From contig JAEPNB010000003.1 of assembly GCA_017643645.1 (NCBI GenBank), positions 1 through 64,000 of the forward strand: a DNA stretch of 64,000 nt. Reading direction: 5' to 3'. Shown here in pieces: positions 42,486 to 51,042 of this stretch. How positions within the stretch are numbered: position 1 is the stretch's first letter; each line of letters begins with the position of its first letter. The notes beneath the pieces are model-generated. The model did not search any database and was not told the DNA's origin. It saw only the letters and a list, made by a program, of their open reading frames with translations. Both the position numbers and the translations under genes were made by a program. This stretch comes from Balneola sp. (lineage in GTDB: Bacteria > Bacteroidota > Rhodothermia > Balneolales > Balneolaceae).

Positions 42486-43340
42486 CTAAGAAAATAGTTC
42501 AAGGCGTTGGTCTACTTTTTGAATTTGCTTAGCTAATTGAATAGCGTCGTAACTCGAATATGGAGTTTCTGAATTCATTTGAACAGATTTCAGAAACAGA
42601 AGGGCGGCTTTTTCGGCAGCTTGTGCAGGATCAAAAATTTGTTTTCCAAAGAAGAGATGTCCGCCATCATTTAATCGCCCAGTTCGGATTGTTTGTGTAG
42701 GAACATTACAATCCAAGACTTCCGTTTTACTGATAGCTAATCTTTGATGCCGGTTTTCCTGTGAAGAAACATAAATTATTATTGAAGCTGTACTTCCATT
42801 ATCAAAACGAATAAAAAGGTGAGTTGAAATTGGATTTTTTGCATCCAACCAGCTGGCTTGTGCTTCAATATGATGGATTCCACTGTCTATCCATTTTATA
42901 CACAATCCGAGTTCATCGATCCAAATATTTCTGAATTCATTTACCGGATCTACCAAAGTGGAGCGAGTTATATATCTGCTAATGTGCAAAAAATGAGGGC
43001 GGTGAATTTCATCCATCATCCATTGAGTTGCGGGCGCCAGTGAAGGCCAGTGAGAGAATTGAACTTTGACTCCGGACTCTTTAGCTGCACGATGTATTTT
43101 TTCCAGTTTTGGAATATCGGCTGGTTGTTTAGAGATCAAAAAGCAACTATATCCGTTCTGAACAGTTTCAAGAAGGGTATCCAGATTCGATTCAGAATTA
43201 TCAAGTATAAGACAGGCATCCACCGAGCCAAGATCAGACACAGTGGGGACGAGATTTACCTCACTAACAATTCCGTGTGGTCTTAAATGTTTTTCCCAGG
43301 CTACAGTTCTAGTAGCATCGCCAACAATTCCAACTTTCAT
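42486..43340 (-). CDS. Gfo/Idh/MocA-type oxidoreductase, short
   Basis: A 284-residue protein with the outline of a Gfo/Idh/MocA dehydrogenase: an N-terminal Rossmann part (MKVGIVGDATRTVAWEKHL, then a VDACLILDNSES strand) and a C-terminal part with WIDELGLCIKWIDSGIHHIEAQ. The glycine motif is degenerate (GIVGDATR instead of GxGxxG), and the usual EKP motif appears as SKQPAD. It may therefore bind NAD(P) weakly or lack oxidoreductase activity. Substrate is unknown. It is alone on the minus strand, convergent with the fad operon. Confidence 0.65.
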   Translation of the reverse strand: MKVGIVGDATRTVAWEKHLRPHGIVSEVNLVPTVSDLGSVDACLILDNSESNLDTLLETVQNGYSCFLISKQPADIPKLEKIHRAAKESGVKVQFSHWPSLAPATQWMMDEIHRPHFLHISRYITRSTLVDPVNEFRNIWIDELGLCIKWIDSGIHHIEAQASWLDAKNPISTHLFIRFDNGSTASIIIYVSSQENRHQRLAISKTEVLDCNVPTQTIRTGRLNDGGHLFFGKQIFDPAQAAEKAALLFLKSVQMNSETPYSSYDAIQLAKQIQKVDQRLELFS

Positions 43341-43397
43341 ATTACCTTAGATAGTTTAAGTTGGCATAAGATGCTAATGCAAAACTAATTAAACAAG

Positions 43398-43430
43398 AAA
43401 AGGCTCTTATGATTATCACAAGAACCTTTT
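43398..43430 (-). terminator. Candidate terminator downstream of pspC gene
   Basis: AAAAGG-C-TCTT / AAGA-A-CCTTTT stem with one mismatch, T-rich flanks on the minus strand. It lies 20 bases after the PspC stop. Confidence 0.5.
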
Positions 43431-43450
43431 ACAGGGAAATAAACTAAGGA

Positions 43451-43639
43451 TCAATCCGGCATTACGATCGCTAGAATAAAATAAGCGAAGATGGCGAATC
43501 CGTAGCTGAAAGCTAATACTACAAATAAGATTCGTACAATAGTTGGATCCCATCCAAGATATTCTGCAAGACCGGAACAAACGCCGGCCAGCATTTTATC
43601 ACTTCTGGATTTCCTTAATTTTGCTGGCATAACATACAA
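43451..43639 (-). CDS. PspC domain protein
   Basis: A 62-residue protein consisting of one PspC domain: KLRKSRSDKMLAGVCSGLAEYLGWDPTIVRI followed by a single membrane helix (LFVVLAFSYGFAIFAYFILAIVM). PspC-like proteins are inner-membrane stress components, but in Bacteroidota the small stand-alone form has unknown function. The GVCSGLAEYLGWDPT motif makes the domain call firm. It may start at the ATG at 43639 or the third-next Met (MPAKLRK, 43630). Confidence 0.85.
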   Translation of the reverse strand: MYVMPAKLRKSRSDKMLAGVCSGLAEYLGWDPTIVRILFVVLAFSYGFAIFAYFILAIVMPD

Positions 43640-43700
43640 ATTTGGTTATAATCAAAGTATAGTTACGCAAGCAAATCAGAGAAGTTTCAAAAAGTTGAAA

Positions 43701-45710
43701 TTAATTTACAGTTATTTCTTTTACCGGTTGACCGTGTCCAACGTATGAAAAAACAAATTTATAGGTTCCTTTATCCAAACCGGTAATGGTTGCTATTCCT
43801 TCTTGATCTGTAGCTGCACCTTTATCCGAACCTTCAATATTAACGCTTGCTCCAACAAGAGGACCAAAATTATTTGAAAGTTTTACTTTTACTTTTCCAT
43901 TAGATGATTCGAGAGTTTCAACTTTGATGGGTGGCGGCGGCGGTGTTTCATAGTTATCGCTTTGCTGAAAGTCAGAATTACTTAGCTTAAACAAAATTGG
44001 CAAACTCATTTGAACTTCAACATTTTGTCCTCTTTGAACGCCCGGTTTAAATTTAGCCTGACTCACTACTCGTAAAGCTTCTTCATCGCAACCGCCACCG
44101 ATTCCGCGAATTACTTTAGGGTTTTTTACATCTCCATTCTTATCAACTATGAACTGCACGGTTACACGTCCCTCGATGCCGGCTCTTTTAGCCGCAGCAG
44201 GATATTCTACCTTACTTTGTATTCCTGCCTGTCCTCCAACCAGTTCCGGCATATTCTCAACAACTACAAATAATTCTTCATAAGAATCTGTAGGAAATTG
44301 AGTTGGAGGAGGAGGTGGCGGCTCATTAGCATCAGGATAAGAAATAAAACCCGATGTATATTTTATATTTGGTTTATGCTTGATCCAGAGAACCGCGTTT
44401 TTGCTATTCTTTAGAATTTGATCTGAAGAAGTAATCCTTACATCTAATTGATTTATTTTAAATTGAATACTGTTACTAGATATTGATCCTGCTTGAATGG
44501 CTCCGTCAAAAGGCCTGATCGAAAATTCGAATAAGCCATAGTTTTCAGGATGAATAGCAATTGCTCCTAAACCTTGTGTACTTACGCTTACTCCCGGTTC
44601 ATTGGCATTCATAACTTCCTTGCCATTAATTTCCATTACGAATTCAGTTAAAGTCATCTTTTCATTAAGAATCTCTTCATCTGATAGTGTTTCCGGTCCT
44701 CTGAGATCAGAGCAGGCAATAGGAGCTATTACCATCAGGGTTATGGAAAGCAAGAGAAAGAGACTTCGTTTATAAGATGTTTTATGCATTTTATGATGTT
44801 TCATAGTTTCGATTCTTTGTTTTAAAGTTGATTGCTTTACAGCCATGTTTACAGCAAAGCTTCCATATCCTTTATTAAGAGGAACAAGCTCCAGCAACAT
44901 ATTTGCATATTTTTTAGGATGTATATCAGAAGTGTTCAAAACTTCCTGATCGCAAGAGATCTCCCGATAAATTTCTATTTCATTTGAACCGAGTTTGACC
45001 AGAGGATGAAACCAGAACAAAGACTGAATTACAGACAAAGCCAGTTGTAATAGATAATCGCCTCTTCGGATATGAACCAGTTCGTGTTGAATGGCCATAT
45101 CCAGCTTAGTGGAGTCATTCTTTATTCTTTCAGGAAGAACAATGATGGGGTTTTTCCAGCCAAAAGTGAATGGAACTAAAGGATGGTCGTGAAAAGCTAC
45201 TGAAACTGAGCCATCCTTTATTCCATTACTGAATTTAGTATTCGTTAAAGGTTCAGTTGTCAGATCAGAATGTAATTTCTTAAGCTGAACATAACTGTAA
45301 ATCAATCTTACGATCATAAAAGCAGCTATAATCAGAAATAATGCAGTAACCATCCCAACCAAAAAATTAGCTTCCATCCATGGAATTGAAAACTCAGCTT
45401 CGTTAGAGCTTCCGGATGCGGCATAAATTACTGGTAATGGGTTTTCTACAACAAAAACGGAAGTAGCCAAATTTGAAGAAGAGTAAAGATTAGAAAAAGC
45501 TTGCAGTAAAACTGCAGATATCAGGCCCATGGGTAGTGCAAATAATGTTGCAACCCGAATGTGATATTGGTATAGAGGATTAATCGATTTATTCGTTCTA
45601 AGAAAAAAGAATACAAGAGTAGCTACGCACGTCCAGATCAGTAGTGGAAACCAGATAATGTCGGCAGATGATGCTCCAAGTTGTTGAATGAAATCAAAGA
45701 AATTCTTCAT
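43701..45710 (-). CDS. BlaR1/M56 metallopeptidase with TonB C-terminal and carboxypeptidase-regulatory domains
   Basis: A 669-residue membrane protein in modules. The first 330 residues are an M56 peptidase: four hydrophobic helices, HELVHIRRGDYLL with the zinc motif (about 208-220), and a downstream EIEIYREISCDQEV segment. After a linker (330-480) comes a TonB-type C-terminal domain with YPAAAKRAGIEGRVTVQFIV and GGGCDEEALRVVSQAKFKPG. The last 70 residues are a carboxypeptidase-regulatory-like beta domain (GPLVGASVNIEGSDKGAATD). It is the sensor/protease partner of the BlaI-like repressor; their genes overlap by 4 bases. Signal and substrate are unknown. Confidence 0.85.
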   Translation of the reverse strand: MKNFFDFIQQLGASSADIIWFPLLIWTCVATLVFFFLRTNKSINPLYQYHIRVATLFALPMGLISAVLLQAFSNLYSSSNLATSVFVVENPLPVIYAASGSSNEAEFSIPWMEANFLVGMVTALFLIIAAFMIVRLIYSYVQLKKLHSDLTTEPLTNTKFSNGIKDGSVSVAFHDHPLVPFTFGWKNPIIVLPERIKNDSTKLDMAIQHELVHIRRGDYLLQLALSVIQSLFWFHPLVKLGSNEIEIYREISCDQEVLNTSDIHPKKYANMLLELVPLNKGYGSFAVNMAVKQSTLKQRIETMKHHKMHKTSYKRSLFLLLSITLMVIAPIACSDLRGPETLSDEEILNEKMTLTEFVMEINGKEVMNANEPGVSVSTQGLGAIAIHPENYGLFEFSIRPFDGAIQAGSISSNSIQFKINQLDVRITSSDQILKNSKNAVLWIKHKPNIKYTSGFISYPDANEPPPPPPTQFPTDSYEELFVVVENMPELVGGQAGIQSKVEYPAAAKRAGIEGRVTVQFIVDKNGDVKNPKVIRGIGGGCDEEALRVVSQAKFKPGVQRGQNVEVQMSLPILFKLSNSDFQQSDNYETPPPPPIKVETLESSNGKVKVKLSNNFGPLVGASVNIEGSDKGAATDQEGIATITGLDKGTYKFVFSYVGHGQPVKEITVN

Positions 45711-46090
45711 TGTTCGTCCTCCATATTATCAATCAAGTTCCTGATAGTTTTAAGCTCATCTTCGGATAGATTTTCACCTTTCACTAAGGTTTGAACAAGC
45801 GCAGAAGGGGAGCCTTTAAAAACTTTGTTGATCAAATTAGAGATAAGACTGGATTGGACATTTTCAGGCTCAATAGCAGCGCTGTATACATAGGTAACGC
45901 CTTGCTTTCTGTATTTAAGAAAACCTTTGTCGTTAAGGTTTTTCATAATGGTCATAACAGTAGTGTAGGCAACCTTTCTTTTTTTCAGGATAAGTTCCTG
46001 TACTTCAGCTACAGTTGCTTCACCTAATTCCCATACATGATGGAGGATTTCCATTTCACTTTCGCCAAGCGGCGTTAAAGACTTTTTCAT
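45707..46090 (-). CDS. BlaI/MecI/CopY-family transcriptional repressor
   Basis: A 127-residue winged-helix repressor (LTPLGESEMEILHHVWELGEATVAEV and VAYTTVMTIMKNLNDKGFL) with a C-terminal dimerisation and cleavage region. It would bind the palindrome at 46116-46141 upstream of its own start and be inactivated by the M56 protease encoded downstream. The coding overlap (4 bases) and matched families make regulator-protease coupling very likely. Confidence 0.93.
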   Translation of the reverse strand: MKKSLTPLGESEMEILHHVWELGEATVAEVQELILKKRKVAYTTVMTIMKNLNDKGFLKYRKQGVTYVYSAAIEPENVQSSLISNLINKVFKGSPSALVQTLVKGENLSEDELKTIRNLIDNMEDEQ

Positions 46091-46115
46091 ATTGCTATTG
46101 TTAGTTAAATACTCC

Positions 46116-46141
46116 TACTAATATAATAGTATTTAATACTA
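46116..46141 (-). promoter_or_regulatory. Probable BlaI-type operator and promoter
   Basis: Two overlapping dyads: TACTA-atataa-TAGTA (46116-46131) and TAGTATT-T-AATACTA (46127-46141), 26 to 51 bases before the repressor ATG. A third half-site AATAGTATT follows at 46146. On the minus strand TTGACT and TATATT boxes flank the dyads with 16-base spacing, so a bound repressor would block the promoter. Autoregulation is inferred. Confidence 0.6.
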
Positions 46142-46175
46142 AGTCAATAGTATTTCAAAAAAAATCAGAGAAATG

Positions 46176-46203
46176 AAAAAGGCAGATGGTTAAATCTGCC
46201 TTT
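46176..46203 (-). terminator. Rho-independent terminator of the desaturase gene
   Basis: AAAGGCAGATtt / ..ATCTGCCTTT stem, minus-strand T-run (TTTTTCATTT), 22 bases beyond the desaturase stop. It separates the desaturase from the BlaI-operator region. Confidence 0.85.
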
Positions 46204-46224
46204 GAGTATTAAGAGAAGGTGTTG

Positions 46225-47325
46225 TTAAACGGCGGGAGTCCATTCAAATTTAGGATCTCCAAACTTCTTTAAAGTACGGTAGTGTGATGCAACCGCTTCA
46301 CTAAAAGTGTCATGACAGTTGTAAGGAATACCAAATTCATTAGCGATCTCTTCAACAATGGGGCTGATTTTCGGATAATGAATGCTGCATACTTTTGGGA
46401 ATAGATGATGTTCTATCTGATAATTTAGTCCTCCTATATACCATGACAAGACTTTGTTCTTTCGTGCAAAGTTATTAGTAGTAAACATTTCATGAATAGC
46501 CCAGTGGTTATCAATCATATTCTGCTCGTCTGGAATGGGGTGCGTAGTTTCTTCAACGACGTGAGCCAACTGAAAGATAATTCCGAGTATTAATCCGGCT
46601 GTTAAATGGACAGATAAAAACCCAATAAGCAATTGCCACCATGTAATATCAAGGATCAACAATGGAAGCACGATGGCATATCCATAATACACCAGTTTGG
46701 TTAAAATTAAAGTAAACCATTCTTTTGCCGGGTGATTTTTATTTTCGTATGGACCCAATTCCGGTTTAAAGAAATACCAGTAATCTTTAACAAAAACCCA
46801 AAAAATGGTTGCGAAACTGTAGGCCGGAAATGCTAAATATTGTTGAAAACGATGTACGGGCTTATGTTCAGAATGAGGAGATAGTCGAATAAATTCTGCT
46901 ACCTCAAGATCTTCGTCATGGCCGTGAATATTTGTGTAGGTATGATGTATAATATTATGTGTGATCTTCCAGATGTACCCGTTTGCACCAACAAAATCGA
47001 AGGATAATCCAATCAGATAATTGATTGTATTGTTAGAAGAATAAGCTCCATGGAGAGCATCATGAGATACTGAGAACCCAATACCGGCCATTCCAATACC
47101 CATAGTTATACAGAAAAACCACATCAGAGGAAGAGAAAACCCACCGGAAATAATAAGAGCGTAAGACCCGAAATAAATACCTAAAATTATTATGGTTTTA
47201 ATAACCATTGAGGTATTGGCATTTTTAGAGAGGTTATTGTCTTCAAAATACTTATTTACCTCCTTCTTTACCCTTTTACTGAATTCCCGATCTATTTTAT
47301 TGTTAAAAGTTACCTTATCAGCCAT
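46225..47325 (-). CDS. Fatty-acid desaturase (membrane di-iron type)
   Basis: Integral membrane enzyme that introduces double bonds into fatty acyl chains using a di-iron centre. Three histidine boxes are visible: HDALHG (near 95-100), HNIIHHTYTN (near 132) and QIEHHLFP (near 310), spaced as in the front-end/acyl-lipid type. The middle holds several hydrophobic helices. The sequence is 366 residues, with a long hydrophilic start (MADKVTFNNKIDREFSKRVK). It is monocistronic and ends at a terminator. Position specificity cannot be read directly. Confidence 0.9.
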   Translation of the reverse strand: MADKVTFNNKIDREFSKRVKKEVNKYFEDNNLSKNANTSMVIKTIIILGIYFGSYALIISGGFSLPLMWFFCITMGIGMAGIGFSVSHDALHGAYSSNNTINYLIGLSFDFVGANGYIWKITHNIIHHTYTNIHGHDEDLEVAEFIRLSPHSEHKPVHRFQQYLAFPAYSFATIFWVFVKDYWYFFKPELGPYENKNHPAKEWFTLILTKLVYYGYAIVLPLLILDITWWQLLIGFLSVHLTAGLILGIIFQLAHVVEETTHPIPDEQNMIDNHWAIHEMFTTNNFARKNKVLSWYIGGLNYQIEHHLFPKVCSIHYPKISPIVEEIANEFGIPYNCHDTFSEAVASHYRTLKKFGDPKFEWTPAV

Positions 47326-47513
47326 TACGTAGATTTTATTTATGAAGTAATTTTGACAGCATTTTAATTCACTTCAAGTCACATATAATTTAATTCATTT
47401 TTAGGAATAAATATGAAAAGAAAATCAGAAAGAAATTTCCACTTCAAAATGTGTTAAAAATTATGTATTTACGAGGAACTTAACTTTAAGGTATCAAAAG
47501 AGAATACAAAATA

Positions 47514-48140
47514 TTGACGGGAGGAGTTTTTTTTACAGGACTTCTTTATCTGATCCCATCCTTGATGGGTTACATTTGGGCGGGATTATTTCTTTCATTT
47601 TTTGGAGCTACTGTATACCTGATAGTATTGTACAAATACGGGAAGAAGAATTTTAAAGAGAACAACTCAGAAAAAACAACGCTTACTTTCTTTTCACTTT
47701 TAGTAATCAGTTCAGTCATAATTTTTAGTTTTGATTATTACAAAGCAACTTTTCAAAGAGAGCTACTAAACGAAATTAGAGTAACAATTGATAGTTCTGT
47801 TATTGAAAGTGAGGTTAGAGCAGAACTTCTTGAAGTATATCGCGAATATCTGCAAGCAAACCAGGAATCAGACATATCAGTAACAGAGGTTGCAGTTGGT
47901 TTTTTTGGAGAAAGGCTTGAGAATGATGGTAAGTTTCTTGTAAAAAATCCAGAGCTGGAAAAAGATTTAAGTTTTCTTTTTCATAAAGACCCTGAGTCAG
48001 ATAGTTTTTCGGTTTATTCAGTTGCGGAGCATTCCAAGAGTATGGACGAGGACTTTGAAAATTTGGATGGCTCGGTGGGGCTTTTGCAAACCAAAACTAC
48101 CTTAACAAATAAGGGGGTAAGCCATGAAAGACAAAACTAA
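47514..48140 (+). CDS. Membrane protein of unknown function (208 aa)
   Basis: Two hydrophobic segments near the N-terminus (about 5-45) and one at about 58-75 are followed by a charged helical region. No ATG is in frame before the first segment: the frame starts at a TTG at 47514 (MTGGVFF..), or the ATG at 47565 gives a shorter N-terminus. The last 17 bases overlap the start of the next membrane protein in another frame, implying coupled translation. No family recognised. Confidence 0.6.
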   Translation: MTGGVFFTGLLYLIPSLMGYIWAGLFLSFFGATVYLIVLYKYGKKNFKENNSEKTTLTFFSLLVISSVIIFSFDYYKATFQRELLNEIRVTIDSSVIESEVRAELLEVYREYLQANQESDISVTEVAVGFFGERLENDGKFLVKNPELEKDLSFLFHKDPESDSFSVYSVAEHSKSMDEDFENLDGSVGLLQTKTTLTNKGVSHERQN

Positions 48141-48840
48141 TAAATGGTTACCCTGGATTTCAGCATTATTGATAGCAATTCTAATAGCCAGTGGATTGTC
48201 TTTAATTTCCGGATCTTTTACTTCATCAATGACGGCAGGATTATTTATACCTAATCCGATTCCTTCTACTCAGATTCTTGGGGTTTCTGTGATAGAATCT
48301 ATAAACGAATTCACCGGTGACAATAGTCGCTCTTATTATTACAAAGGAGCCAGAGCAGGAATAACAGTAAGCCTGATATTTATGTTTGTAATTATCCCAT
48401 TTTTATATGTTAAGGGGACTTTACAATCAGAGAAAAGAGAAAATCCTACCGCAGTTTGGTATGCAGGAAGTGCCTTAATGCTTCTTATTGTGATTATGCC
48501 CATAATAGCAGGCACAATAAAAATTTACACACATCAGTATGCAAAAGAGAGATCAGTTATTAACATAACACAAGACAGAATGAGAATGGAGCTTACAGGT
48601 GTTTCTTTTATTGTAACTGAACAAATACTGGAATTGGATGATATTTCTGGAATGTCGGAAATAACTGCTGATGAGATCCCGGAAGTAAGTAATTCTGAGT
48701 ACGATTATCTTTTTGAACCTAACCAGGAAGATTCAACGGTAGCAATTACCATTTCTTCCGATAAAGTGAATAATTTTACAGCGACTACAATTATCCGCCC
48801 ATACTCTGATCAAATTTTTAAATACCAAAGAACATTTTAA
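48124..48840 (+). CDS. Membrane protein of unknown function (238 aa)
   Basis: Hydrophobic segments near residues 10-35, 75-95 and 115-135 suggest three membrane helices. The C-terminal 90 residues are acidic and beta-like. Its ATG overlaps the 3' end of the preceding gene. The pair could form one complex in the inner membrane, but neither resembles a family that I know. Confidence 0.65.
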   Translation: MKDKTNKWLPWISALLIAILIASGLSLISGSFTSSMTAGLFIPNPIPSTQILGVSVIESINEFTGDNSRSYYYKGARAGITVSLIFMFVIIPFLYVKGTLQSEKRENPTAVWYAGSALMLLIVIMPIIAGTIKIYTHQYAKERSVINITQDRMRMELTGVSFIVTEQILELDDISGMSEITADEIPEVSNSEYDYLFEPNQEDSTVAITISSDKVNNFTATTIIRPYSDQIFKYQRTF

Positions 48841-48887
48841 GAAGATGGAATTTCAGACATAAGCATTTGGTTTAATGATGAGATCAA

Positions 48888-50372
48888 ATGCTTATGAAAA
48901 ATATCAACAGTTACCGAAAGTTTTCCCGCAACGACAATGAGCCAAACGAGAACGGCGATTATGTTCTTTACTGGATGCAAATTAATCGAAGATTTCAGTA
49001 TAACTATGCTCTGGAATATGCCATAGGTTGGGCAAATAAATTAGGGAAGCCACTGCTTATCTACGAAGGCCTTTCCATTGAATACCCTTGGGCGAGCGAT
49101 CGATTCCATGCATTTATCATGGAAGGAATGAAAGAGAATCTGGACTTTACTGAATCCAATGATCTGAATTATTTCAATTTTGTGGAACCGGAGATCGGTG
49201 CCGGAAAAGGATTATTTTACGGATTAGCTGAAAATGCTTGTACTGTTGTTTCGGATGAATACCCTGTCTTTATCATAAAAAAGCATAATGAAAGAGTAGC
49301 TGATAAAATTGATGTTCCATACACTACAATTGACTCAAATGGAATTATACCGCTAGGAATAACTGAAAAAGATCCATATTCAGCTTACCTGTTCAGAAAG
49401 ATTATGCAAAAGCATTTCTTGGAAGGATTTACAAATCAACCTAAGAAAGATCCAATCGAAGAGTTAGAGAACAAAGAAAAGATCGAATTGCCTAAAGATA
49501 TTCTGAATGATTATCCAAAAGCAGATAAAATGCTCGAGAACATCGAGGAAACGATATCCGGGTTAGATATTGATCATGAAGTGGGAGTTATAGACATGAC
49601 AGGAACCCGGCAAGCAGCTCTGGGAAAACTGGGCCACTTTATTGGGCATAGTTTGCTGGAATACGACGAGAAAAGAAATCACCCCGACGAAAAGAAAACG
49701 AGTGGATTAAGTCCCTGGTTACATTTTGGAAAAATCAGTGAATATGAGATCGTAAAAGCGGCACTGGATCACCAGCCTGAAAATTGGACGTTGGAAGATC
49801 TAACTCCCAATGGAGGGAAAAACAGTGGATTCTTTAACGGAGATGAAAACATAGAAAGCTTTCTCGACGAAGTAATTACATGGAGGGAAGTTGGATTTCA
49901 TTTCGCACATCATGTAGATAATTATGATGAATTTGAGTCGCTGCCAAACTGGGCAAAAACAACCATGGAAGAACACAAAGACGACGTTCGTGAATATGTT
50001 TATGATCTTGAAGAATTTGAACAATCAAAAACACATGACGAAATTTGGAATGCAGCACAAACTCAGTTGAGGGAGGAGGGGATCATTCATAATTACTTAC
50101 GAATGTTGTGGGGGAAAAAGATCATAGAATGGACTCCGGATCATCGAACTGCCTTAGAATACATGATAGAATTAAATAACAAATATGCGATCGATGGGAG
50201 AGACCCAAACAGCTACTCCGGAATATTCTGGTGTTTTGGTCGCTTTGACCGGGCATGGCAGGAAAGAGAGATATTCGGTAAGCTCCGCTATATGACCAGC
50301 AACAGTACCAGAAAAAAAGTGAAGTTGGATCAGTATCTTGCGAAATACGGAAATCAAAAAAGTTTGATATAA
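48888..50372 (+). CDS. phr: Class II deoxyribodipyrimidine photolyase
   Basis: Light-dependent DNA repair enzyme that splits cyclobutane pyrimidine dimers with FADH. The 494 residues have the class II N-terminal domain (VLYWMQINRRFQYNYALEYAIGWANKLG is the region near 25-52) and the FAD-binding helical domain with SGLSPWLHFGKISEYEIV (near 280), ELVTWREVGFHFAHH-like segment, and LRMLWGKKIIEWTPDHRTALEYMIELNNKYAIDGRDPNSY region (near 404-443). The LWGKKIIEWT motif is characteristic of class II. It starts at ATG 48888 or the Met two codons later. The following gene abuts its stop. Confidence 0.92.
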   Translation: MLMKNINSYRKFSRNDNEPNENGDYVLYWMQINRRFQYNYALEYAIGWANKLGKPLLIYEGLSIEYPWASDRFHAFIMEGMKENLDFTESNDLNYFNFVEPEIGAGKGLFYGLAENACTVVSDEYPVFIIKKHNERVADKIDVPYTTIDSNGIIPLGITEKDPYSAYLFRKIMQKHFLEGFTNQPKKDPIEELENKEKIELPKDILNDYPKADKMLENIEETISGLDIDHEVGVIDMTGTRQAALGKLGHFIGHSLLEYDEKRNHPDEKKTSGLSPWLHFGKISEYEIVKAALDHQPENWTLEDLTPNGGKNSGFFNGDENIESFLDEVITWREVGFHFAHHVDNYDEFESLPNWAKTTMEEHKDDVREYVYDLEEFEQSKTHDEIWNAAQTQLREEGIIHNYLRMLWGKKIIEWTPDHRTALEYMIELNNKYAIDGRDPNSYSGIFWCFGRFDRAWQEREIFGKLRYMTSNSTRKKVKLDQYLAKYGNQKSLI

Positions 50373-50969
50373 ATGTACTTCAGTACTTTTTTCTATCATA
50401 AAGAATATTATTGGTTCAAAGATTGGAAGATCTACACTTTGCTGGCTTATAGCTTTATGGGAATAACTTTACTATTGGGCTTATTCCAAGAATTCGAAAA
50501 TGCTTACGAGATAAGCATATTTTTAATAGTTGTTATTATAGGTTCTGCATCATTCATTTCATATCGTAGCAAAGAAGCATTAATGGGTGCGATAATAGGT
50601 GTATTAGAGTTCGATGAATTTGGTATTAAAGCCGGAAAGGAAGAATACCTTTATAGCGAGATAGAGGTTCTTAAGTTCAGTGCAGAAAATGTTGATGGAG
50701 AAGAATATTCTCCAATATTCAGGATGCAATTAACATATAAGCCAAATATTAAGAATGGATCAGGTAATCATATTGTATTTAAATATGACGATAAAATCAT
50801 TAAGTATAGATTTTTATTAAACTCATTAAAGAAGAAAAAAGAATTTTATTCAGCCATTGGTTTATTAGTTAAAAAAGGCCATTTAAGTAGTGAAATAGCT
50901 TTGAAAAATCTAAAGTTCTATTCATATGAAAAGGCTCAGAAATTCAAAGCCACATATTATCAAGAGTGA
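50373..50969 (+). CDS. Membrane protein downstream of photolyase (198 aa)
   Basis: Its ATG follows the photolyase TAA without a gap. Two membrane helices (about residues 18-38 and 46-64) lead to a cytoplasmic tail rich in Lys and Glu with a beta-type stretch (LEFDEFGIKAGKEEYLYSEI). Small proteins with two helices and such PH-like tails are common in Bacteroidota. Function is unknown; co-transcription with the photolyase may be only positional. Confidence 0.7.
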   Translation: MYFSTFFYHKEYYWFKDWKIYTLLAYSFMGITLLLGLFQEFENAYEISIFLIVVIIGSASFISYRSKEALMGAIIGVLEFDEFGIKAGKEEYLYSEIEVLKFSAENVDGEEYSPIFRMQLTYKPNIKNGSGNHIVFKYDDKIIKYRFLLNSLKKKKEFYSAIGLLVKKGHLSSEIALKNLKFYSYEKAQKFKATYYQE

Positions 50970-51042
50970 GATTTGTCATTTGAAAATTGTGATTTTTGCC
51001 CCACAATAACATATATTGCACATGTTTAATTAATCCAACTCA

